DNA of 64,000 nucleotides from NCBI GenBank assembly GCA_964391725.1, contig CAYMNB010000003.1, forward strand, positions 1 through 64,000, written 5' to 3'. The stretch is from SpSt-1165 sp964391725 (GTDB lineage Bacteria; Chloroflexota; Anaerolineae; Anaerolineales; Anaerolineaceae). Shown in pieces: positions 26,763-35,189 of this stretch (within the stretch, counting starts at the first letter, position 1; the number at the start of each line of letters is the position of its first letter). The translations under genes and the position numbers were made by a program. The notes beneath the pieces are model-generated. The model searched no databases. It was not told where the DNA came from and was given only the letters and a program-made list of their open reading frames with translations.

Positions 26763-28373
26763 TCAATGTTCATTAGCATACACAGATTTGATGAAATGGT
26801 CATAAGTTCCGCGATTGAAAACCCAGATGTGCCGCAGCCTGCCTCTTTCCGTCAAATCTGCCCTAATAAGGACATTCATCTTGTCGACATAGAGTCGGAT
26901 ATTTTCATTTTTAATCGCATTAAGGTCATTCGTGCACAGGAAGTCAAGGTAACCTGGTGAGATTTCGCGTTCGAAATGCCCAATCCGCCAATCTTCACGC
27001 TTGATCGGTGGAATTCGAGCGATTAATGCATCTGCCAATCCATATCGATCCACAATATGCACATTTGGTCCGGCATAATAGCCAACAAAACCGATCGACC
27101 ATGCCTCGACCACCCTCGTCTCACCACCAGCCAATTTCTGTAATTTTTCACCCTCAAAGACCCACGGATGTTCGGGGACAGTGTTCATCTGCCCGCCTCG
27201 CAGCATGCCTGTGGTTGGATAATAAAACATCCTTTCATTGACAATGCCATAGCGCCAGTTTTCAACATAGCTTGCCGACTCAGCCTTCCAGGTTGGCACG
27301 CTTCCAGCAAGGTTGAGTACGATCAGGATCGCAATCAGCCAGCCATGATTTCTCAATGAGAGAGCCTGAAAATCAAAATGAACTAACAGGTATACGAAAA
27401 TTAAGAAAATGCTGGTAAAAAATCGCCCCCCCATGAAATCACCGCCAATATATACCACATAACCAAAGTAGAGCAATCCTCCAGCGGTTACCATCCATCG
27501 CTGCGGCGAACGATTGAAAAAACTCATAACGATACCCGCTACCATTGTCAACGCAGTGATGGGATCATTGAAGAATGAATGAACAAAATAATAAACACCC
27601 TGTCTGAGAAAAACCCCGCGAGGCAGCCAATCACCTACTTTTGCATAAAAGGTGTTCGGCAGTGGAAATCCATAGTAGAAGGTAGAGAATAGCATCCAAA
27701 AAAACAGCGGCAGAAACCCCAGCAAGATACTTGAAATCGCCCTCATAATAGTAAACTTGCGTTTTACCAGAGCATAGATCAATGGGGGAATAAAAAATAA
27801 CACATTGTCCCATCTTGTTAATGTGCCCAAACTGGCCAAAAGTGACAACAAAAACAAGTCTTTATCACCCACCTCACCAGAGGGCTTCTCACTTAGTCTT
27901 AGAAAGTATAGGACAAATAGCAGTAACAACAGATGTGACAGTGGATTTTCCAAGCCCGATGTTGAGTAATCAACAAAAGCATTAGAAAAACCCAACAGGA
28001 GTAAACCCGGAATCAAACCTTTGTTTCTGCGTTCCGAAATGGCAAAAATAACCATGGTAAGCGTACTGAGTATAATTCCGGTGAGAATAGATGCAATATA
28101 GGTATTTTGTATGGCTACGCGCATTACCGATGAGAGAAATAACCATAGAGGATGTGTAAACACCTGCACCCGTTCATTCACATTCCACGTCAACCCATAA
28201 CCATTGAGAAAGTTATCTACAACACGGAATGTGATGTAACTGTCGTCGCTGACCCAGGCGCGATTTACAATAAATGCGACATTTAATACGATCAATCCCA
28301 CTGCAAGTATCTCATATACCTTCTTGGCATTGCGCTTTGTTACTGAACAAACCTGGTTGATAATATTGTCCAT
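26763..28373 (-). CDS. Polytopic membrane glycosyltransferase (GT-C fold, AftB-like)
   Basis: A 536-residue protein with about ten membrane segments and a soluble C-terminal domain of roughly 150 residues. The first loop after helix 1 has WVSDDSYITFRVV followed by GYGLTWNVNERVQVFTHPLW. That matches the pattern of a membrane family that includes actinobacterial arabinofuranosyltransferases. I chose the ATG at 28373. A start 138 bases further up would run through the diguanylate cyclase gene. The 16-base gap suggests co-transcription with that gene. Donor and acceptor are unknown. Confidence 0.7.
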   Translation of the reverse strand: MDNIINQVCSVTKRNAKKVYEILAVGLIVLNVAFIVNRAWVSDDSYITFRVVDNFLNGYGLTWNVNERVQVFTHPLWLFLSSVMRVAIQNTYIASILTGIILSTLTMVIFAISERRNKGLIPGLLLLGFSNAFVDYSTSGLENPLSHLLLLLFVLYFLRLSEKPSGEVGDKDLFLLSLLASLGTLTRWDNVLFFIPPLIYALVKRKFTIMRAISSILLGFLPLFFWMLFSTFYYGFPLPNTFYAKVGDWLPRGVFLRQGVYYFVHSFFNDPITALTMVAGIVMSFFNRSPQRWMVTAGGLLYFGYVVYIGGDFMGGRFFTSIFLIFVYLLVHFDFQALSLRNHGWLIAILIVLNLAGSVPTWKAESASYVENWRYGIVNERMFYYPTTGMLRGGQMNTVPEHPWVFEGEKLQKLAGGETRVVEAWSIGFVGYYAGPNVHIVDRYGLADALIARIPPIKREDWRIGHFEREISPGYLDFLCTNDLNAIKNENIRLYVDKMNVLIRADLTERGRLRHIWVFNRGTYDHFIKSVYANEH

Positions 28374-28389
28374 TCCCACGCTGGTGAGT

Positions 28390-29937
28390 TTACAACTCGG
28401 CAAATCGTTTAGCGCTGCCTTTGCCCTGGTTCTTAACTGCATACATGGCTTTATCAGCTTCTTCCAGGACATCCTCCAGCGTATCGCGCCTGGAAAAGAC
28501 ATTCCGCCCACTTATGCCAATACTTAAGGACACATGGATCTGGTTGGTGACCGCCTTGTCCAGATGACCGATAAAGTTTTCCTGCAGCTTGGCAGCCACG
28601 ATCAACGCATCTTCAGGGGTAGTTTGTGGGAGCATGACGATGAATTCATCACCACCGTACCTGGCTCTAACGTCTACAGCTCTCAGGTTTGTATTCAATA
28701 AACCGGCAAAATCTACCAATACTTGATCTCCAACCATGTGACCAAAGCGGTCATTGATCGCTTTGAAATTATCAATATCGATTAACATAATTGCCAGCGC
28801 CTGTCGATTCCGCTGCAACGAGGCAATAAAGACCTCAGCCGCATTAAAAAACGATCGGCGATTGCGGAGCTTGGTTAAAGAATCGAAATTTGCCATTTCT
28901 TCAATTTGAATCATCAACCGCTGCAATTGCGTTACATCCTGCATGGTTAAAACAAATCCACCCTCAACATAACGTATCGCAATATCGAAATAATTGACTT
29001 CTTCACCAGCCTCCATGGAGACAACTTTCGAAACCAAATCACCATTTTTGATTGATGCTGCATCCTTCGGCAGCGAGAAATCTAACTGGTGCCAAAAAGG
29101 AAGCGAGTCAAATACGGTTTTCCCATAAGCCCGCGAATCCAGACCTACATTCTCCCTGCCTGTATTATTAAAATCAATGATACGGCCGCCTTGATCAAAG
29201 ATGATGATTCCCTCGCTAATTTTGTCAAACATACTCTGACGCGATACCACGAAAATATCGTAGATCCTATATCGTATCATCGCCATTACGAGCACCAGGG
29301 CTATCATGTTATAAATCAAAGGGCTTAAATCTTTATTCAGATTTATCAAACCCGCCACATAAGCAACACTATAAAGAATTGAGGCGCCAACCAAAAGTAA
29401 TGCAATGATCGTCTGGCGGCGATAAAATTTGGTCACATTAATAAAATTCGACAACAAGTACCCAACGCAAAAGACAAATAGCAGATAATTATAAAAAACA
29501 AAACCATAGAAGAAGAGGTTATACGTGGTTTTGATGCTTGTTACCAATCCTTGTTGTGAAAATTCATAAGAGCGCCAAAACAGATAGTGTAAATCATTGG
29601 TCAACATGAGCGCAATCAGAACTACAGCAGGCAGATAAAACCAAAACACCCACCTTTTTTCAGAACTGGTATACACCGCTGCCAGATACAGCCAGGTCGG
29701 CGCAAAAAGCATCAACGGAACAAACGATATTTTCATGAAATTGACAGTCCAGGTATCATTCAACGCCAGCAATTCCATCAAATTAAAAAATAACCACAGA
29801 GCTAACAATGTAACTGTTGCGCAGAATATTCTGGTTTTTGGATTGTTGCGTTCTTTGCGCAGCGTTATCAACCCAACAACTTCAAACAAAAGAACCAAGC
29901 TGGACAAAATGACAAAAACCCATTGCCCTAATAGCAT
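28390..29937 (-). CDS. Membrane diguanylate cyclase (7TM-PAS-GGDEF)
   Basis: Makes cyclic di-GMP. The 515-residue protein has about seven membrane helices in residues 1-220 (histidine-kinase-like 7TM input domain). A PAS-like segment follows around residues 240-340, then a GGDEF domain with intact RYGGDEF. The inhibitory I-site RAVD lies exactly five residues before GGDEF, so product inhibition is expected. I chose the ATG at 29937. AAGGAG lies fifteen bases before it, longer than ideal, and the frame stays open further upstream, so the start is uncertain. It is separated from the E2 gene by a terminator. Confidence 0.9.
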   Translation of the reverse strand: MLLGQWVFVILSSLVLLFEVVGLITLRKERNNPKTRIFCATVTLLALWLFFNLMELLALNDTWTVNFMKISFVPLMLFAPTWLYLAAVYTSSEKRWVFWFYLPAVVLIALMLTNDLHYLFWRSYEFSQQGLVTSIKTTYNLFFYGFVFYNYLLFVFCVGYLLSNFINVTKFYRRQTIIALLLVGASILYSVAYVAGLINLNKDLSPLIYNMIALVLVMAMIRYRIYDIFVVSRQSMFDKISEGIIIFDQGGRIIDFNNTGRENVGLDSRAYGKTVFDSLPFWHQLDFSLPKDAASIKNGDLVSKVVSMEAGEEVNYFDIAIRYVEGGFVLTMQDVTQLQRLMIQIEEMANFDSLTKLRNRRSFFNAAEVFIASLQRNRQALAIMLIDIDNFKAINDRFGHMVGDQVLVDFAGLLNTNLRAVDVRARYGGDEFIVMLPQTTPEDALIVAAKLQENFIGHLDKAVTNQIHVSLSIGISGRNVFSRRDTLEDVLEEADKAMYAVKNQGKGSAKRFAEL

Positions 29938-30000
29938 GATACGTTTTAGCTTCTCCTTATTATGGTTTTGTTCATTATACTGGATTCTTAATAAGTTTTC

Positions 30001-30036
30001 ATAAAACAAAGGGATGGAGAAATTCTCCTCCATCCC
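30001..30036 (-). terminator. Intrinsic terminator after the dehydrogenase operon
   Basis: A 9-bp stem (GGGATGGAG at 30011-30019 with CTCCATCCC at 30028-30036) is followed on the minus strand by TTTGTTTTAT. It lies 23 bases beyond the E2 stop and ends the DeoR-E1-E2 transcript. Confidence 0.85.
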
Positions 30037-30058
30037 TCTATTTTTGATGCTCTCTTTT

Positions 30059-31405
30059 TCAGTGCAACAACGTAAAAGGATCTTCAATAATGTTTTTTAT
30101 GTATTGCAAGAACCGGGCAGCCGGAGCCCCATCAATGATGCGATGATCGAATACCAGGCTTAAGGTCATCATGTCACGTGCCACAATTGCCTCTTGAATG
30201 CAAACCGGCTTTTTTTGAATTTTACCGACCCCCAGTATGGCTGCCTGGGGTAAATTGATTACCGGGGTGAACGCATCAATGTCATACATGCCCAGGTTCG
30301 TGATAGTGAATGTACCGCCCTCCAATTCATCGGGCATTATGCGGTTATTTCGGGCTCTTTCCGAAACTCCGCGAATTTCTTGGCCAATCTCGCGTAAAGA
30401 TTTGGTGTTTGCATGCCTGATTACAGGAACAAGCAATCCTCGCTCCGTATCGACGGCAATACCAATGTGAATCTCCTCAAACGTGACAATTTCTTCAGCC
30501 TGCAACTGCGAATTCATGTAGGGAAATTTGGCCAAAGCCAGTGCGACAATCTTAATGAGGAACTCATTGTAGCCCGGCGCAAACCCCCAGGCGGTTGCAA
30601 CTTCAGCTTTTAACCTGTCTCTTGCGCTCACCAAACCAGTGGCGTCAACCTCGGACACCAATGTGACGCTTGCATTGGTATGCACACTCGCCGCCATTTT
30701 ATCAGCGATCAAACGGCGCATTTTTGTGAGAGGTGTTCGGTTTCCACCAACTGCCATATCTGTTTCAGCAGGGACCGCGGTGGGTTGAAGGGCGCTTTGA
30801 ACATCCTGCTTAACGATTTTTCCTTCTGTTCCGCTTCCGCTGATCGATTTCCAATCCAGGCCATGCGCTTCTGCCATTTTTTGAGCGACTGGTGAAATTT
30901 TCAGTTGTCCCTCGACGTGCCGAAGTACATCCGCCTCAACAATCCTTTTTCCTCCTGCACCGGTCGCCATCACATTGGAGAGATCAACACCAAGTTCATT
31001 GGCGGTTTTCTTTGCCCGCGGTGAGACAAATATCTTCCCATCAGACGACTGCAACTGGTTTGTGACTTCCTTTTGTGCGGTAGAGCTTTTCACAATACTG
31101 GCTTCTTCTTCCGCAGCAGGCTGAGCTTCATTTTCACCGGAAACAACCATCGTTTGGAATTCTTCATCTGCTTTGCCAATAATGGCAACAACTGTCAAGA
31201 TCGGCAGCACATCACCAGCATTGTATGGCCCCAGGTGTAGGACGCCATTGCCATTGGCTTCCACGGGAAAGATGGCTTTATCTGTCTCGACTTCCAACAC
31301 CTCGTCACCCCTCTTAACGGCATCACCATCACTTCTCAACCATTTCACCAACGTGACTTCTTCAACGGTCTGGCCTAATTTGGGGATGAATAATTCTTTT
31401 GCCAT
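30059..31405 (-). CDS. 2-oxoacid dehydrogenase complex E2 (dihydrolipoyl acyltransferase) with two E3-binding domains
   Basis: Core acyltransferase of a pyruvate or acetoin dehydrogenase complex. The 448-residue protein has one lipoyl domain (residues 1-78; lipoyl Lys43 in VETDKAIF) and an Ala/Glu linker. Two consecutive peripheral-subunit-binding domains follow, the first around 126-165 (FVSPRAKKTANELGVDL) and the second around 169-206 (KISPVAQKMAEAHGLDW). The catalytic domain has the HxxxDG motif in HRIIDGAPAARF. The usual arrangement has a single binding domain. The ATG at 31405 shares one base with the stop of the E1 gene (TGATG). Confidence 0.93.
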   Translation of the reverse strand: MAKELFIPKLGQTVEEVTLVKWLRSDGDAVKRGDEVLEVETDKAIFPVEANGNGVLHLGPYNAGDVLPILTVVAIIGKADEEFQTMVVSGENEAQPAAEEEASIVKSSTAQKEVTNQLQSSDGKIFVSPRAKKTANELGVDLSNVMATGAGGKRIVEADVLRHVEGQLKISPVAQKMAEAHGLDWKSISGSGTEGKIVKQDVQSALQPTAVPAETDMAVGGNRTPLTKMRRLIADKMAASVHTNASVTLVSEVDATGLVSARDRLKAEVATAWGFAPGYNEFLIKIVALALAKFPYMNSQLQAEEIVTFEEIHIGIAVDTERGLLVPVIRHANTKSLREIGQEIRGVSERARNNRIMPDELEGGTFTITNLGMYDIDAFTPVINLPQAAILGVGKIQKKPVCIQEAIVARDMMTLSLVFDHRIIDGAPAARFLQYIKNIIEDPFTLLH

Positions 31406-33495
31406 CAGCTCACCACCTTTTTGCATGCTGCGATGATCCTGCCAACATTGGGAATCGCCTCGTCTTCTAACGCCTCTGCACGCGGAACCGGCACGTCAGC
31501 AGCAGCTACCCGAATCATGGGGGCATCCAGCCAGTCAAATGCCTGTTCGTTTATGCGCGCCATCACCTCGTTGATGAAACTGGTGTTTTGATAAGCTTCT
31601 GTTAGACACACCACCCGGCCGGTTTTTCGAACCGACGTGACAATGGTTGCCATGTCCAGAGGATTCAATGTCCGCAGGTCTATGACCTCAACATCAATGC
31701 CCTCGTTTGCCAATTCTTCAGCGGCTTCTAAACCCCGCAATACCATCCGAGAATAGCTGATTAGCGTAACATCTTTGCCGGTGCGTTTGATATCCGCCAC
31801 ACCAAAGGGAATGATATATTCTTCTTCTGGAACCGGACCATTGTTTTTGTAAAGCATCTTATGTTCGATGAACATAACCGGATTATCATCACGAATGGCA
31901 GCCTTCAGTAATCCTTTCGCATCATACGGGGTGGATGGCATGACGACATAGATGCCAGGAAAGTGGGTCCACAATGATTCCAGGCTCTGTGAATGATGCG
32001 CAGCAATGGCACGGCCGGCACCGCCTTCGGTGCGGATGACCATGGGAACTTTCGTCAGACCACCGAACATATAACGGTTTTTCGCTCCCTGGTTGGCAAC
32101 TTGATCCATACATAACGGTGTGAAATCCACGTACATAATCTCAGCCACAGGCCGCATACCGCACATGGCTGCGCCAACAGCCGCACCGCCAATAGTTGCT
32201 TCTGAAATAGGCGTGTCGAGAACGCGCCATTCACCAAATTCTTCATACAACCCGCGGGTCGCGCCATAAGCACCGCCATACAATCCTACATCTTCGCCCA
32301 TGACGAATACACTTGGATCGCTTTTCATTTCCTCGCGCAACGCCTCTGAAAGTGCCTGGGCATAAGAAATTTCTCTTGAAATTTCACCCTTTGCGATCTT
32401 TCCTCGCAGTTGCTTGTCGCGGTCATAATCGCCTTGTGTAAACTTCGCCGGGGCGAATACATCAGTATTTACTTCTGCTCGATCTGGTTCTGCCGACTGC
32501 TGGCTGTACTCCATGGCGGTTTCTAATTTTCTATCGACCACTTCGGTCATATCGGCCAATTCCTCATCGCCTAACCAGCCCAAAGCAGCCATTTCTTCCT
32601 TCAACACTTCGATTGGGTCACGAGCGCGCCATTCTTTTTCTTCCTCACGCGTCCGGTAGGTGCGCGGGTCAGAATGACTGTGCCCATACCAGCGATAAGT
32701 CTTCGCCTCTACCAGTGAAGGGCCTTCCCCTGTGCGTGCTCGTTCTACTGCCGAGAGCACAGCACCACGAACCGCCAATACGTCCATCCCATCAACCACA
32801 ACACCCGGCATACCATAGGCAGCAGCCCTGTCGGCGGCATTGGGAAGTTTACTGGCCTTTTTCCATGGCACGGACATAGCATATTGGTTATTTTCGACAA
32901 TAAATATGACTGGCAAATCCCAGATGGAAGCCATATTCATCGCTTCATGGAAATTTCCCGTATTTGTCGCGCCATCACCAAAAAAACACAAGACAACTTT
33001 TCCGGTATTCATCAGTTTTTGTGCCAGGGCCGCACCGACAGCCACAGGAATGTTGCCACCCACAATTCCGGTCGCCCCCAGGTTACCATGCGACACATCG
33101 GCGATATGCATAGAACCGCCTTTGCCTTTGCAGTAACCACCCGATTTTCCCAATACTTCAGCCATCATCTTGTTGTAATGGGTTTGTTTCTCCTGTTCGG
33201 TTTCTGCGACAGAATCACCATGGGCGTGCGCATGACCATGGCCCCTGTGGGTGCTGGTAATGAGATCATCTTTGTTTAGAGCCGCAATTGCCCCCACGGC
33301 AACCGCTTCCTGTCCGGCATACAAATGTGACGCGCCTTTTAGCACCGCCCGCCCCAATAATTCTGCGATATTGTCCTCAAATGCGCGTATTTCCAGGATC
33401 TGGCGCATGTAGGTTAACACCTCTTCTTTGGTCAGAGATTGTTCTTCGATCAAAGCAGAAACACGGGCAAATAACTCTTCTTTTGTTTCGGGCAT
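31405..33495 (-). CDS. 2-oxoacid dehydrogenase E1, alpha and beta subunits fused
   Basis: A thiamine diphosphate-dependent decarboxylase of 696 residues. Residues about 20-330 are E1-alpha, with the ThDP motif GDGATNTGNFHEAMNMAS ending in VENNQYAMS. Residues about 370-696 are E1-beta (GEDVGLYGGAYGATRGL, DTPISEATIGGAAVGAA). In most Gram-positive-type complexes these are two genes. The alpha part has an unusual insert after HRGHGH, rich in His, Glu and Gln (residues about 89-107), before MMAEVLGK. The KGKGGSMHIAD segment fits pyruvate or acetoin dehydrogenase. AGGAG precedes the ATG. No E3 gene is in the window. Pyruvate as substrate is inference. Confidence 0.93.
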   Translation of the reverse strand: MPETKEELFARVSALIEEQSLTKEEVLTYMRQILEIRAFEDNIAELLGRAVLKGASHLYAGQEAVAVGAIAALNKDDLITSTHRGHGHAHAHGDSVAETEQEKQTHYNKMMAEVLGKSGGYCKGKGGSMHIADVSHGNLGATGIVGGNIPVAVGAALAQKLMNTGKVVLCFFGDGATNTGNFHEAMNMASIWDLPVIFIVENNQYAMSVPWKKASKLPNAADRAAAYGMPGVVVDGMDVLAVRGAVLSAVERARTGEGPSLVEAKTYRWYGHSHSDPRTYRTREEEKEWRARDPIEVLKEEMAALGWLGDEELADMTEVVDRKLETAMEYSQQSAEPDRAEVNTDVFAPAKFTQGDYDRDKQLRGKIAKGEISREISYAQALSEALREEMKSDPSVFVMGEDVGLYGGAYGATRGLYEEFGEWRVLDTPISEATIGGAAVGAAMCGMRPVAEIMYVDFTPLCMDQVANQGAKNRYMFGGLTKVPMVIRTEGGAGRAIAAHHSQSLESLWTHFPGIYVVMPSTPYDAKGLLKAAIRDDNPVMFIEHKMLYKNNGPVPEEEYIIPFGVADIKRTGKDVTLISYSRMVLRGLEAAEELANEGIDVEVIDLRTLNPLDMATIVTSVRKTGRVVCLTEAYQNTSFINEVMARINEQAFDWLDAPMIRVAAADVPVPRAEALEDEAIPNVGRIIAACKKVVS

Positions 33496-33516
33496 AATAT
33501 TATTCTCCTGATTTTC

Positions 33517-34287
33517 CTAAACCAATTTGACATCAATATTTTTCATTCTTACACCATCAACCAATTCTGGCCTGGCACCCGCGTCCGTGACAATTAAATC
33601 CACATCGGCTAAGGCAGCAAAAGAGGCAAACCCAACCCGCCCCCACTTGGTGGAGTCAAAAATGCCAATGACTTGTTTGCATTGTTTCACCATGTGCCTC
33701 TTCACTTCGGCTTCGTACAAACTGACATCAGTAAGGCCGTCCTCAATCGTGATCCCATGAGCCCCAAAAAAACCTTTGGTAAAGTGATACCCATGAAGCC
33801 ATTCGAGCCCCTCCATTCCTGTAATTGATAGGGTTTCTTTTCGCAGGTTTCCGCCTGGTACAAGCACATTGACACCGTCCGCCTCGAGCAACTCCTGGGC
33901 AGTAGTAAGACTGTTGGTAACCACAGTAAGGTTCTGGTGGTCTTTGAGGTGGCGACTCAAAGCGAGAGCCGTTGTGCTGATATCGAGAAAAATTGAGTCA
34001 CCATTCTCCACCAGGGAAGCACAGTAAGCGCCTATTCTTTCTTTTTCTTGCACCTGCTGGCTTTTTCTATGGCTTATCAACAATGCTACATCCCGGCTCA
34101 AAGCCATCGCCCCACCATGAGTGCGCTGAATCAATTGCTTTTCGGCCAATAGTTCCAGATCGGACCGGATGGTTACCTCTGACACATTATATTGACGGCT
34201 TAATTCCCTTACGGAAATTTGTCTTGTTTTTTCCAACAACTTTAATATTTCTCTTCGGCGAATTTCGGGGAATAACGGCTTTTGCAT
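33517..34287 (-). CDS. DeoR family transcriptional regulator
   Basis: A 256-residue sugar-phosphate-responsive repressor. An N-terminal winged helix-turn-helix (RRREILKLLEKTRQIS, then NVSEVTIRSDLELLAEK, then THGGAM) is followed by the DeoRC sensor domain (ENGDSIFLDISTTALAL, VVTNSLTTAQEL, GANG-like loop at GAHGITIEDG). It lies 22 bases upstream of the E1 gene on the same strand and just downstream of the polyol operon terminator. It may control either or both. No clear ribosome site precedes the ATG. A tandem T-rich repeat right upstream is a likely operator. Confidence 0.92.
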   Translation of the reverse strand: MQKPLFPEIRRREILKLLEKTRQISVRELSRQYNVSEVTIRSDLELLAEKQLIQRTHGGAMALSRDVALLISHRKSQQVQEKERIGAYCASLVENGDSIFLDISTTALALSRHLKDHQNLTVVTNSLTTAQELLEADGVNVLVPGGNLRKETLSITGMEGLEWLHGYHFTKGFFGAHGITIEDGLTDVSLYEAEVKRHMVKQCKQVIGIFDSTKWGRVGFASFAALADVDLIVTDAGARPELVDGVRMKNIDVKLV

Positions 34288-34300
34288 ATCAGAATTATCT

Positions 34301-34330
34301 TCGTTTGCTTTCGTTTACTTACGATTATAT
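34301..34330. promoter_or_regulatory. Tandem 10-bp repeats, candidate DeoR-family operator
   Basis: Three consecutive 10-base units start with TCGTTTGCTT, TCGTTTACTT and ACGATTATAT, immediately upstream of the regulator gene. Helically phased TTTCGTTT-type repeats are known operators of DeoR-family regulators such as AgaR. Autoregulation is inference. Confidence 0.5.
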
Positions 34331-34340
34331 CCTAAATTAA

Positions 34341-34381
34341 GCAAAATAAAAAGAGATGGCTCCCAATAAAAACCATCTCTT
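34341..34381 (-). terminator. Intrinsic terminator of the polyol operon
   Basis: A 9-bp stem (AAGAGATGG at 34351-34359 with CCATCTCTT at 34373-34381) is followed on the minus strand by a T-rich tract (TTTTATTTTG). It lies 20 bases beyond the stop of the last operon gene and before the DeoR operator. Confidence 0.8.
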
Positions 34382-34400
34382 CTGTAAAAACCACTTGAAA

Positions 34401-35189
34401 TTAATGCATAACTTGTCCGCCGGTTACATTGATTGCCTGACCTGTGATGTAATCCGCCCTATCAGAGGATAGAAACAGCACCAGGTCAGCGACATTGTCG
34501 AAGGTGCAGCCGCGTTTCATGGGCACTTTGTCCTCATACAGTTTTCTTACCTCCGCCTCAGGAATCCCCAGCTTCTCTGAATACTGTTTATACAGTGAAT
34601 TGACCCACAACGGCGAATCCAGTAAGTTGCCCGGACATACTGCATTCACCCGTATCCCCAATTCTGCTACTTCAAGGGCAAGGCTCTGGGTCAAACCGAT
34701 TCCGCCGAATTTCGCGGCTGCGTAGGCAGAATTTTTATAACTGCCCTCTTTGCCTGATTTCGAATTGATCTGAATGATCACACCGCTTTTTTGCTGCATC
34801 ATGACCTTGAGCACTTGTTTGGCACATATGAAATAACCGACCAGATCCACATCGATCACTTTGCGCCACTTTGCCACTTCGAAATTCGGCGTGTCTCCGG
34901 CAATCACGATACCCGCGTTGGCAACCAGCATGTCAATACTGCCGAATTCCTTTACCGTCAACTCAACCATGGCTTCTACGGTAGTCTCCGCTGTGACATC
35001 AACAGCGACCGCCAGACAACTAACGCCATATTTTTCCATCAAGTTCTGCGCCAGCTCGCTTGCCATCTCAATTTGCAAATCTGCAATCACCACATTGGCT
35101 CCTTCGCTGGCAAAACGCTCACACAAATGCGCCCCCAGTCCTTGTGCTCCGCCGGTAACAATTACTGTTTTATTCTTGAATTCGTTCAT
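34401..35189 (-). CDS. SDR-family sorbitol-6-phosphate 2-dehydrogenase-like
   Basis: Predicted to oxidise D-glucitol 6-phosphate to fructose 6-phosphate with NAD. The 262-residue short-chain dehydrogenase has VTGGAQGLG near residue 12, NAGIV, a catalytic Ser (INSKSGKEG) and YAAAKFGG (YxxxK). Long stretches match what I recall of enterobacterial SrlD/SorD, namely NSAYAAAKFGGIGLTQSLAL, VCPGNLLDSPLWVNSLY and YITGQAINVTGGQ. It is the last gene of the six-gene operon. Its ATG shares one base with the stop of the DUF89 gene. Confidence 0.87.
   Translation of the reverse strand: MNEFKNKTVIVTGGAQGLGAHLCERFASEGANVVIADLQIEMASELAQNLMEKYGVSCLAVAVDVTAETTVEAMVELTVKEFGSIDMLVANAGIVIAGDTPNFEVAKWRKVIDVDLVGYFICAKQVLKVMMQQKSGVIIQINSKSGKEGSYKNSAYAAAKFGGIGLTQSLALEVAELGIRVNAVCPGNLLDSPLWVNSLYKQYSEKLGIPEAEVRKLYEDKVPMKRGCTFDNVADLVLFLSSDRADYITGQAINVTGGQVMH

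Noticed and set aside
28374..28511. Upstream start for the AftB-like glycosyltransferase
   Set aside because: It would run through the end of the diguanylate cyclase gene in another frame; the ATG at 28373 follows its stop.
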